Of a stretch of 64,000 nt of DNA, positions 56,042 to 63,422 are shown one piece after another. The DNA lies in the NCBI GenBank assembly GCA_038237745.1, contig JBBRYJ010000008.1:1-64000 (forward strand), in the 5' to 3' direction. Every line of letters begins with the position of its first letter. Positions within the stretch are counted from its first letter, which is position 1. This stretch comes from DASQEH01 sp038237745 (lineage in GTDB: Bacteria; Actinomycetota; Actinomycetes; Propionibacteriales; Nocardioidaceae). The notes beneath the pieces were generated by a model. The model searched no databases, was not told the origin of the DNA, and worked only from the letters and a program-made list of their open reading frames with translations. A program made the position numbers and the translations under genes.

Positions 56042-56071
56042 TCGCCGAAAGGGCGAAGATGCGTCCTCTCG
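56042..56071. repeat. Intergenic repeat unit with inverted partner
   Basis: CGAAAGGGC at 56046-56054, followed by GAAGATG, and TCCTCTCG with GGCGGGGCAT at 56064-56080 in the opposite orientation (one mismatch to the reverse motif). Together they could form a hairpin between the DUF4287 gene and the convergent Bax-inhibitor gene. Same family as the sites at 37.09 and 41.07 kb. Confidence 0.7.
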
Positions 56072-56113
56072 GCGGGGCATAAGCGCCGCTCGGCGCCGTT
56101 TGCTGGGGGAGGG

Positions 56114-56983
56114 TCAGTCGCTACGCATGATGGCGAGGATGCGGAGCAGCTCGACGTAGATCAAGAGCAGGGACGCAGTCAGCGCGAACGCCGCCCGCCA
56201 TGACTCCTGCTCCGGCGCTCCGGCAGCCACTCCCCGCTCGATCATGTCGAAGTCGAGGATGAGGTAGAAGATCCCGAGCGCGAGGCCTAGGAAGCTCATG
56301 ATCAGACCGAGGCCGCCGAACTCGTTGAACCCGATCGAGGCACCGAACTGGTACAGGATGAAGTCGAAGAACGTGACGACGAAGAAGCCCATACCGGCGA
56401 TCACGACGAACTTGCGAAACTTGCTCGACACTTGGATGTCGAAGAACTTGTACGCGGCAAGTGTGGCGGCGAAAGCGGCGACTGTACCCATGACGGCTTG
56501 GGCGACGATGCCCTTGTAGAACATCTGCTCGAACGCCTCGGAGGCTGCCCCGAGGAAGAAGCCCTGCGCTACGGCGTACAGCACGACGAGGGCCGGTGAG
56601 ATGACCCGCTTGAAGCTGAGCACCAGACCGAGGCCCGCGCCGACGAGGGCACCGCCGATCCAGGCAACTCCGACGTAGTTGGCCTGACCGGGCGTCGAGC
56701 CGTCGGGAAGGAACACCCAGGTGGCGGCTGCTGTGGCGACGACGATGAGAAGCGTCAGCGCGGTGCGCGAGATGACCGAGTCGATGGTCATCCGCTCCTG
56801 CACGGTCGGGCCGGTCGGGTAGCTCCACCCGGACGGGTCGGTCCCGGTAGGAGCCGTGGGCGGCACCTGGCCATAACCTTCGTATCCGCGACCGGTGGCG
56901 GGGTACGCCTGCTGGCCGTAGTTCTGCGCGGCGCGACCGTTGAACGTGTCGCTGTTGTTCAGGATCGGGTTGCGGCTCTGCAT
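56114..56983 (-). CDS. Bax inhibitor-1/YccA family membrane protein
   Basis: A 289-residue membrane protein with a disordered, Tyr/Gly/Gln-rich N-terminus of about 60 residues and seven helices: LTLLIVVATAAATWVFL, VGVAWIGGALVGAGLGLVL, ALVVLYAVAQGFFLG, AVMGTVAAFAATLAAY and later segments to LIYVELLRILAIM. The closing pair of acidic residues in LDFDMIERG fits the family's calcium-leak site. ATG 56983 has GAGGAGG ahead. Function in bacteria is not settled; members act as pH-sensitive calcium leak channels. Confidence 0.92.
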   Translation of the reverse strand: MQSRNPILNNSDTFNGRAAQNYGQQAYPATGRGYEGYGQVPPTAPTGTDPSGWSYPTGPTVQERMTIDSVISRTALTLLIVVATAAATWVFLPDGSTPGQANYVGVAWIGGALVGAGLGLVLSFKRVISPALVVLYAVAQGFFLGAASEAFEQMFYKGIVAQAVMGTVAAFAATLAAYKFFDIQVSSKFRKFVVIAGMGFFVVTFFDFILYQFGASIGFNEFGGLGLIMSFLGLALGIFYLILDFDMIERGVAAGAPEQESWRAAFALTASLLLIYVELLRILAIMRSD

Positions 56984-57111
56984 GGGATGGTTTCCTCCTC
57001 GACCTGGCGCGGATGCCACGTCACACACAAATGATACGTGACAGCCCGGATCTATCCTGGCCACAGCCGCCCGACCGCCAACGCGCAAGCAGAGAACCGA
57101 GGAGCCCACGA

Positions 57112-57861
57112 ATGTCCACCAGCGACCTGGCGCAGCGCGCCGTGCCCGAGCCCCCGCAGCAACGGTATGACGACCTGTCGGCACTCTTCGTCAACTGCAC
57201 CTTGAAGCGCTCACCCGAGCCAAGCAACACCCAGGGCCTGGTCGACATGAGCCGCTCCATCATGGAGCGCCACGGTGTCCAGGTCGAGGCAGTCCGCGCA
57301 GTCGACCACGACATCGCCACTGGCGTCTGGCCGGACATGACCGAGCACGGCTGGTCGAGCGACGAGTGGCCCGAGATCTACGCGCAGGTGATGGCGGCCG
57401 ACATCTTGGTCATCGCCGGCCCGATCTGGCTCGGCGACAACAGCTCGGTCACGAAGCAGGTGATCGAACGCCTCTACGCCTGCTCGTCGATCCTGAACGA
57501 GGCCGGCCAGTACGCCTACTACGGACGTGTGGCGGGCTGTCTCATCACGGGTAACGAGGACGGCGTCAAACACTGCGCGATGAACGTCCTCTACAGCCTC
57601 CAGCACCTTGGATACTGCATCCCCCCGCAGGCCGACTCCGGCTGGATCGGAGAGGCGGGGCCTGGACCGTCCTACCTTGACCCTGGTTCCGGCGGCCCCG
57701 ACAACGACTTCACCAACCGCAACACGACGTTCATGACGTGGAACCTGCTGCATCTTGCGCGGATGCTCAAGGACGCCGGAGGGTTCCCCGCATACGGCAA
57801 CCAGCGGTCGGAGTGGGACGCAGGGTGTCGCTTCGACTCCGAGAACCCCGAACACCGCTGA
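57112..57861 (+). CDS. Flavodoxin-fold NADPH-dependent FMN reductase
   Basis: A 249-residue reductase-like protein. ALFVNCTLKRSPEPSNTQGL is the FMN phosphate-binding loop of the NADPH-dependent FMN reductase fold; ADILVIAGPIWLGDNSSVTKQVIERL is the second FMN loop, and GCLITGNEDGVKHCAMNVLYSLQHLG follows (each family segment is given only in part). The N-terminal 20 residues are an extension. ATG 57112 has GAGGAG 12 bases ahead. The reaction partner is unknown. It converges on the broken GAF-ANTAR gene. Confidence 0.87.
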   Translation: MSTSDLAQRAVPEPPQQRYDDLSALFVNCTLKRSPEPSNTQGLVDMSRSIMERHGVQVEAVRAVDHDIATGVWPDMTEHGWSSDEWPEIYAQVMAADILVIAGPIWLGDNSSVTKQVIERLYACSSILNEAGQYAYYGRVAGCLITGNEDGVKHCAMNVLYSLQHLGYCIPPQADSGWIGEAGPGPSYLDPGSGGPDNDFTNRNTTFMTWNLLHLARMLKDAGGFPAYGNQRSEWDAGCRFDSENPEHR

Positions 57862-57913
57862 CCGGTGGGGCACCGGCCCGTCCCTGCACGTCAACGGCAA
57901 AATGCACGCCGCC

Positions 57914-58541
57914 CTACTCGCCGGGGAGGTCCTGGCGGCCTCCTGCCACCACCTCGGCGGCGACGTCGTCGAGGGCGATACTCCCCGCCTGAGCGGCCCG
58001 GATCAAGAAGTCGAACGCCCTTTCCTCACTGATGCCGTAGCGCGTCATCAGCTGCCCGGTCGCTTCCACGATCACTGCACGTGTCCGCGCGCCGTCAGGC
58101 GCGTCGACGTCGCGCACAGCCCCGGTCTCGGGAGTAGAGGTTGAGCGCACCGGCAGTCTGCGGGCTCTGGGAGAACTGAACCGCGAGCTGTGACCTGAGC
58201 CCGAGCTCGTCCGCGGCCGGTCCGTAGCGCGGCCACCGGGAGTCATCCGCCATGTCAGCACTGCTTACCGTCCGGGCACCCATAGCCGCCTCGTAGCAAG
58301 GGCCTTCGTGGAACGTGTACTGGAGTGCGTCGGCCCGGGGGGTGACGGTGTCCGTGGGTGCCAGGGTCTGCAGCTGGCCGTCCTCCTGGCGAACGGTGAT
58401 ACTGGCGAAGTCGACACCAGGGATCGTGTAGACAGCGCACGTTGTGATCCGGGCGAGGGTCTCCTCGCGCGTGACCGCCTGGTGGAGAGATGTGGCGACC
58501 TACGCCATTACGGTTGCGAGGTGAAGCTTCTGCGCGCTCAT
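57914..58541 (-). pseudogene. GAF-ANTAR transcription antiterminator, broken
   Basis: The intact type senses a signal through GAF and binds RNA hairpins through ANTAR. The gene starts MSAQKLHLATVMA at 58541, then TAG at 58500-58502 stands where relatives have a Glu codon (MAEVA, from memory). The GAF part continues in the same frame: TREETLARITTCAVYTIPG, LQYTFHEGPCYEA, DDSRWPRYGPAADELGLRSQ and TAGALNLYSRD. The frame then changes, and the text resumes with the ANTAR helices EATGQLMTRYGISEERAFDFLIRAAQAG up to the stop at 57914, with about 30 residues missing between. One nonsense change, one deletion and one frameshift argue for genuine decay rather than a read error. Confidence 0.8.
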
Positions 58542-58837
58542 ATGGCTCCTCAGAGGAAAGCCGACATTGCGCGTCCGACTAGTGTCTTTGGGGCCTGTCT
58601 AGACCTCAGGGCGGTTCGCCTGCAACAGATCTGCTGGCCGGCGGTGAATCGGTGGATTGTGTGCTCGGCCCGTCACGAGGGTGAGGCTGTGACCGACGAC
58701 GCCCAGAGCCTTCGCGTGGCTCCTCTACATCGAGCATGATCTCCAGCCGCCGCGGATCTGGCTATAGGCGCGGGCCCGGCTGGGGCGACCCTTGTTCGAG
58801 CTATACACACACCCGTGAACGGCTGAACAGCGCAGTG
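58542..58837. other. Intergenic stretch between GAF-ANTAR remnant and tRNA
   Basis: I see no coding or RNA feature here. Open frames are short and lack family similarity. The direction of flanking features (both minus strand) would place any promoter of the GAF-ANTAR gene in its left part and the tRNA 3' processing region in its right part. Confidence 0.4.
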
Positions 58838-58913
58838 TGGTGCCCCCGGTGGGACTCGAACCCACACTGAGCGCCTTTTAAGGGTGCGTCCTCTGCCATT
58901 GGGATACGGGGGC
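58838..58913 (-). tRNA. tRNA with UAA anticodon, class I shape (Leu by codon, identity uncertain)
   Basis: Read on the minus strand, GCCCCCG at the 5' end pairs with CGGGGGC, followed by A and an encoded CCA. The T arm is GTGGG-TTCGAGT-CCCAC. The D arm has the GG pair in CAATGGCAGAG. The anticodon stem-loop is GCACC-CTTAAAA-GGCGC, giving UAA at plus positions 58878-58880, U33 and A37, and one A-C mismatch in the stem. The variable region is only five bases (TCAGT), whereas leucine tRNAs normally have a long arm. By codon it would read UUA. Weak D stem and the mismatch leave doubt whether it is functional. Confidence 0.75.
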
Positions 58914-58962
58914 CCAGCCGTCATCCTAGGAGCCGTCGTGGCTGTTGTTGGCCTGATGGAGG

Positions 58963-59913
58963 TCAACGAGTTGCGCCAGGCAGACCGAGTCGGGCGGCTT
59001 CACCGACGACCTGGTCGAGCATTCGCGCGGTCAGCCGTCCCGTGAACGTGTTCTGCTGGCTCGGGTGGTAGCAGCCGAGCACCACGAGCGGGTCCGCGGG
59101 CAAGCCGTAGGGCCGGACGGTCTCACCGGCGCGAGGAGCCAGGTCTGCACGTGGCACGTGCCCGCTCGTGGGCGGCGGGCGAGGAGGAGCCAGGTCCACA
59201 CGGGCCCCGTGCCCGAACGTGGGCCGTGGCCTGGGTACGACGAACCCCGTTCGGGCAAGCGCCCGCAGCGTGGCGTCCCAAGCGAACAGGCCGAGGCACA
59301 CAACCACTCGCACCGTCGGCAGGACGAGCCTCAGCTCGGCGTCGAGCCAGCCGGCGCAGGTGTCACGCTCGCTGGGCGAGGGGCGGTTGTCGGGAGGCGC
59401 GCACCTGACGGCGGCGACTATCCGGGTACCGAGGAGCCGCTGTCCGTCGCCCGCATGCTCACTCCCCGGCAGCTGCGCCAGTCCTGCGCGTTTCAGTGCT
59501 CCGAAGAGCCAGTCCCCGGACCGGTCGCCGGTGAAGATCCGGCCCGTGCGGTTGCCACCGTGCGCAGCCGGTGCGAGCCCGACGACGAGCACCCGTGGGT
59601 GTGTGCTCCCCCAGCCGGGGATCGGGCGTCCCCAGTACGGCTCTTCGACGAAGGACAGCCGCTTCTGCCTGGCCACCTTCTCGCGCCAGTCGACGAGCCG
59701 GGGACAGGCGCGGCATAGGGACACGGCCGCGTCGAGCTCAGCGAGGTCACCGTCGCGCCCTGCGAGGCGGCGGACGTCGACAGCAGAGGCGGCTACCGGG
59801 GTGTCGGCCGAGGCCCTGTCACCGGGCCATCCGGTTCCTGGAGGGACAGGGCTGGGAAAGGCCAGACCCGTGACGGGATGCGTGAGGGACGACGACGAAC
59901 CCGGCTCGGTCAT
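58963..59913 (-). CDS. Uracil-DNA glycosylase, family 5 (UdgB-like)
   Basis: A 316-residue iron-sulfur uracil-DNA glycosylase. The active-site segment VGLAPAAHGGNRTGRIFTGDRSG and the closing GCYHPSQQNTFTGRLT (HPS motif) mark family 5. Four Cys residues that bind [4Fe-4S] lie in SLCRACPRL, AAVRCAPPDN and RDTCAGW. A 45-residue insert before VRPYGLPAD contains a near repeat, TFGHGARVDLAP then TSGHVPRADLAP. The ATG overlaps the ppx stop by 4 bp, so it belongs to the eno-ftsB-DUF501-ppx run. Removes uracil and other lesions from DNA. Confidence 0.92.
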   Translation of the reverse strand: MTEPGSSSSLTHPVTGLAFPSPVPPGTGWPGDRASADTPVAASAVDVRRLAGRDGDLAELDAAVSLCRACPRLVDWREKVARQKRLSFVEEPYWGRPIPGWGSTHPRVLVVGLAPAAHGGNRTGRIFTGDRSGDWLFGALKRAGLAQLPGSEHAGDGQRLLGTRIVAAVRCAPPDNRPSPSERDTCAGWLDAELRLVLPTVRVVVCLGLFAWDATLRALARTGFVVPRPRPTFGHGARVDLAPPRPPPTSGHVPRADLAPRAGETVRPYGLPADPLVVLGCYHPSQQNTFTGRLTARMLDQVVGEAARLGLPGATR

Positions 59914-60845
59914 ACCAACGACCAGGCGACGCCGTCGAGGATGTCGTGCTCTGAGACGAGCAACCCCTCCATGCCGGATCGCCGGACGACGCCCTGCAGG
60001 ACGAGCGCACCTCCGCCGATCACATCCGCACGGCCAGGGTGCATGAAGCCGAGCCGTCGACGCTCCGCGACGCTCATCGCCACGATCTGCCGGGTCGCCG
60101 CGAACAGGTCGGCAGCCCGCAACCAGGAGCGATGCACCTGCTCGTCGTCGTAGGTGCGAAGACCGAGCACCATGGCCGCCATGGTCGTCACGGTGCCGGC
60201 AACGCCAATCAAGGTTCCCACCTCGTCCAGCAGTCCACCATGACCGTCGAGTGACGTCTGGACGGCGTCGATGGTGGCCGCGACCTGAGAGGCGGTCGCC
60301 GGGTCGTCGTGCAGGTGCCGCTCCGTGAGGCGGACGGAACCGATGTCGAGAGAAACCGCCCGCAGGATCCCCGAGTCGGCTCCGCCCGAAACGAGCTCCG
60401 TTGACCCACCGCCGATGTCGACGACGAGGAGCGGCATGTCGACGTCGGAGTCCTGAGCGTCGGAGAGCTCGCGAGTCGCTCCTACATAGGAGAGCCGCGC
60501 CTCCTCGTCACCGGTGAGGATGTCCGCTTCGACACCCACTCTCGCCACCACTCCTTCAAGGAACGCCTGGCGGTTGGTCACGTCGCGGACAGCGGAGGTA
60601 GCGACGAGCCGAACCCTGGTCGGGCCGGCTGCATCGATCAGCTCGGCCGCGTCGTCCAGGGCAGCGAACGTCCGTGCCACGGCTTCTTCGCTGAAGACCC
60701 CCGTGCGGTCGACGTCCTGTCCGAGCCGGACGATCGTCGTACGCCGCAGCAGATCCACAGCACGACCGGTCTGCTCGTCGAGGTCGGTGATGAGAAGCCG
60801 CAACGAGTTCGTGCCGCAGTCCAGAGCGGCTACCCGGATGGTCAC
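59910..60845 (-). CDS. ppx: Ppx/GppA-family exopolyphosphatase
   Basis: A 311-residue ASKHA phosphatase acting on polyphosphate or pppGpp. The start VAALDCGTNSLRLLITD is phosphate loop 1, VVDIGGGSTELV is loop 2, and GVAGTVTTMAAM follows; the length fits the short actinobacterial Ppx1 type. GTG 60845 overlaps the DUF501 stop by 4 bp (GTGA). The neighbouring DUF501, ftsB and eno genes match the mycobacterial order (Rv1023-Rv1026, from memory). Confidence 0.93.
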   Translation of the reverse strand: MTIRVAALDCGTNSLRLLITDLDEQTGRAVDLLRRTTIVRLGQDVDRTGVFSEEAVARTFAALDDAAELIDAAGPTRVRLVATSAVRDVTNRQAFLEGVVARVGVEADILTGDEEARLSYVGATRELSDAQDSDVDMPLLVVDIGGGSTELVSGGADSGILRAVSLDIGSVRLTERHLHDDPATASQVAATIDAVQTSLDGHGGLLDEVGTLIGVAGTVTTMAAMVLGLRTYDDEQVHRSWLRAADLFAATRQIVAMSVAERRRLGFMHPGRADVIGGGALVLQGVVRRSGMEGLLVSEHDILDGVAWSLV

Positions 60846-61360
60846 GGTTTCTCGGTCTCCACACCTGCGACACACGGTCCGCTCGTCCCCCACTCGGGCA
60901 GCAGGGCGAGCGTCTCGTCACCGAGTGGGTTGACACCAGGTCCGGCCGCCAGAGCGTGAGCGACCAGGACGTGCAGACACTTGACCCGGTCCGGCATCCC
61001 CCCGGCTGACACGCCGTCGATCTCATCGACGCGGCCGATCCGGAGGCGGGCGGCCAGATAGGCCTCGTGGGCGCGCTGGTACGCCTCGGCGAGGGCCGGA
61101 TCAGAGGCGAGACGGTCAGCCATCTCCTGCATCAGACCGCTGGCTTCCAGCGTGCCGATCTGTGACGCGGCCCGCGGGCAGGTGAGGTAGAAGAGCGTCG
61201 GGAAGGGAGACCCGTCGCTGAGCCGGGGAGCGGTCGCGACGACATCCGGCAGCCCACAACGGCATCGGTGGGCGACACTGACGGCGTTCCGGGGTGGGCG
61301 GCCGAGCTGTCGGGTGACCGCTAGTGCGTCAGCACGCGACAGGTCCCCAGGTGGTGTCAC
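60842..61360 (-). CDS. DUF501 protein
   Basis: A 172-residue protein of the DUF501 family, nearly always between ftsB and ppx in actinobacteria. Typical segments are VTRQLGRPPR, VAHRCRCGLPDVVATAPRL, PTLFYLTCPRAASQIGTLE and MPDRVKCLHVLVAHALA; conserved cysteines could bind a metal. Overlaps at both ends by 4 bp. Function is unknown. Confidence 0.92.
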   Translation of the reverse strand: MTPPGDLSRADALAVTRQLGRPPRNAVSVAHRCRCGLPDVVATAPRLSDGSPFPTLFYLTCPRAASQIGTLEASGLMQEMADRLASDPALAEAYQRAHEAYLAARLRIGRVDEIDGVSAGGMPDRVKCLHVLVAHALAAGPGVNPLGDETLALLPEWGTSGPCVAGVETEKP

Positions 61361-62091
61361 CGCCCGGCGTAGCCGAAGGGTACGAGGGGATGGCCACCAG
61401 ATGTGCCCTGGCTGCCTGTGCGTCCAGTGGCGACGCCCGGGTGTGGAGCGACTCGGGCCGCGACCCTATGACGAGGATGCGCATCTCCGCCTTTGCGGGC
61501 TGCACCGATCTGATGTGGTGCCTTGCGCGCGGAGGTCTTCGAGCGAGCGGTGGGCTCACGGCCAGCCTCGACGACGGTGCCCCACTCCCGCTGCCACCAG
61601 GTCGGCTCCGAGGCGGCGCCTGCGGCGGACGGCTGCGGCAACGAGTCGGTAGCGCCCGAAAGCACGTTGCCTTGGGCGTCGATGACCCGGTAGCCGGTCT
61701 CACCCGGCATCACCCAGCCGAAGCGTAGGCGGGCCTGCGCTTCGACGTACGTGGGGTCGGCCCAGCGGCGCGATGCCTGCTCGAGCGCCGCGACAGCCGC
61801 CGTTCGCTGGGCGATCTCGGTGTGCAGCGCGTTGATGTCGCTTCTTTGCGCAAGCCAGGCTCTCGCGCTGGAGGCGTACGACACGGCAAGCACCACGACC
61901 ACCAGAAGCAGGATCGCCGCTCGACCGGTCAGCCTGGCCCTTGACGACGACGGCGACGGCGAGGAGCCGGTGGCGACAGGTGGGGGCACTTTCGTCGTCC
62001 GACGGGCGCCGGTCGAACCTTGGCGGGGTCGCCGTCCGGCCCGGACCCGGTCGGAACCCGGTGCCGGGGAGCTGCGCGGTCGTGAGGCCAT
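61357..62091 (-). CDS. FtsB/DivIC-like septum formation initiator, with long C-terminal tail
   Basis: A 244-residue bitopic membrane protein. A basic, Pro/Ser-rich N-terminus of 50 residues precedes one helix (GRAAILLLVVVVLAVSYA), then a coiled coil (INALHTEIAQRTAAVAALEQ) and WADPTYVEAQARLRFGWVMPGETGY, which identifies the family. Usual relatives end shortly after the WWQREWGTVVEA segment; this one adds about 65 basic residues and ends exactly in an ATGA overlap with DUF501. The domain arrangement places it in the divisome with FtsL and FtsQ. Confidence 0.9.
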   Translation of the reverse strand: MASRPRSSPAPGSDRVRAGRRPRQGSTGARRTTKVPPPVATGSSPSPSSSRARLTGRAAILLLVVVVLAVSYASSARAWLAQRSDINALHTEIAQRTAAVAALEQASRRWADPTYVEAQARLRFGWVMPGETGYRVIDAQGNVLSGATDSLPQPSAAGAASEPTWWQREWGTVVEAGREPTARSKTSARKAPHQIGAARKGGDAHPRHRVAARVAPHPGVATGRTGSQGTSGGHPLVPFGYAGR

Positions 62092-62096
62092 CAGCG

Positions 62097-63383
62097 TCAG
62101 CTCGCGGCGAACCGCGGGAATGCCGACCGGCCGGCATACCGGGCAGCGTTGCCGAGCTCCTCCTCGATGCGGAGCAGCTGGTTGTACTTCGCCACGCGCT
62201 CCGACCGTGCCGGGGCACCCGTCTTGATCTGGCCGCAGTTCGTCGCCACCGCCAGGTCGGCGATCGTGGTGTCCTCGGTCTCACCGGAGCGGTGGCTCAT
62301 CATGCAGCGCAGGCTGTTCCGGTGGGCGAGGTCGACGGAGTCGAGGGTCTCGGTGAGGCTGCCGATCTGGTTGACCTTGACGAGCAGAGCGTTGGCTGAC
62401 CGCTCCTCGATACCTCGTCGTAGCCGCTCCACGTTGGTGACGAAGAGATCGTCGCCGACGATCTGGACCATCCCCCCGAGTGAGGCGGTCATGGCGTTCC
62501 AGCCCTCCCAGTCGTCCTCGTCGAGCGGGTCCTCGATGGACACGATGGGGTAGGCCGATGCGAGCTCGGCGTAGTAGTCGGTCATCTCGCCGGATGACCT
62601 CTGGGTCCCCTCGAACGAGTAGGTCCCGGAGTCGGCGTCGAAGAACTCGGATGCAGCGACGTCGAGGGCAAGCGCGATGTCCGTCCCGAGGGTGAGGCCC
62701 GCACTCTCCACAGCGGACGCGATGAGGTCGAGCGCCTCCCGGTTGGATCCGAGACTCGGCGCGAAGCCGCCCTCGTCCCCCAGACCCGTGGAGTAGCCGT
62801 GCTGCTTGAGCACAGCCTTGAGGGCGTGATAAACCGAAACGCCCTGCTCGAGGGCCTCGGCGAACGTCGGCGCACCGAGGGGCGCCACCATGAACTCCTG
62901 TACGTCGACGTTGCTGTCGGCATGCGCCCCCCCGTTGAGGATTTTCATCATCGGTACCGGTAGGAGGTGGGCGTTGGGGCCGCCGACGTAGCGGAACAGC
63001 GCCAGTCCGGCAGACTCGGCGGCTGCCTTGGCAACGGCGAGCGAGACCCCGAGGATGGCGTTCGCGCCGAGGTTCGCCTTGTTGGCGGTGCCGTCGAGGT
63101 CGACGAGCATCTGGTCGACCGCGCGCTGCTCGTCGGCTGAAGCGCCGAGGATGGCATCGGTGATCGCGCCGTTGACCGCCGCGACCGCCTTGCCGACTCC
63201 CTTGCCGCCGTACCAGTCGCCCCCGTCACGGAGCTCGACGGCCTCGAACTGGCCGGTCGATGCCCCGGACGGGACGGCTGCCCGTCCCACCGCACCGTCG
63301 TCCAGACCGACTTCGACCTCGATCGTCGGGTTGCCACGGGAGTCCAGGATCTCGCGTGCGTTGACAGCAATGATCTGGGCCAC
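62097..63383 (-). CDS. eno: Enolase
   Basis: A 428-residue glycolytic enzyme converting 2-phosphoglycerate to phosphoenolpyruvate. REILDSRGNPTIEVEV, PSGASTGQFEAVELRDG, SIEDPLDEDDWEGW and the motif LLVKVNQIGSLTETLDSV are present, as is the catalytic loop HRSGETEDTTIADLAVA. GTG 63383 has GAGGAG about nine bases ahead. It begins the operon-like run towards udg, with five bases to ftsB. Confidence 0.97.
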   Translation of the reverse strand: MAQIIAVNAREILDSRGNPTIEVEVGLDDGAVGRAAVPSGASTGQFEAVELRDGGDWYGGKGVGKAVAAVNGAITDAILGASADEQRAVDQMLVDLDGTANKANLGANAILGVSLAVAKAAAESAGLALFRYVGGPNAHLLPVPMMKILNGGAHADSNVDVQEFMVAPLGAPTFAEALEQGVSVYHALKAVLKQHGYSTGLGDEGGFAPSLGSNREALDLIASAVESAGLTLGTDIALALDVAASEFFDADSGTYSFEGTQRSSGEMTDYYAELASAYPIVSIEDPLDEDDWEGWNAMTASLGGMVQIVGDDLFVTNVERLRRGIEERSANALLVKVNQIGSLTETLDSVDLAHRNSLRCMMSHRSGETEDTTIADLAVATNCGQIKTGAPARSERVAKYNQLLRIEEELGNAARYAGRSAFPRFAAS

Positions 63384-63422
63384 GTCGGCTGCTCCTCAGG
63401 CTTGCTCGGGGTTCGGGTCAGC

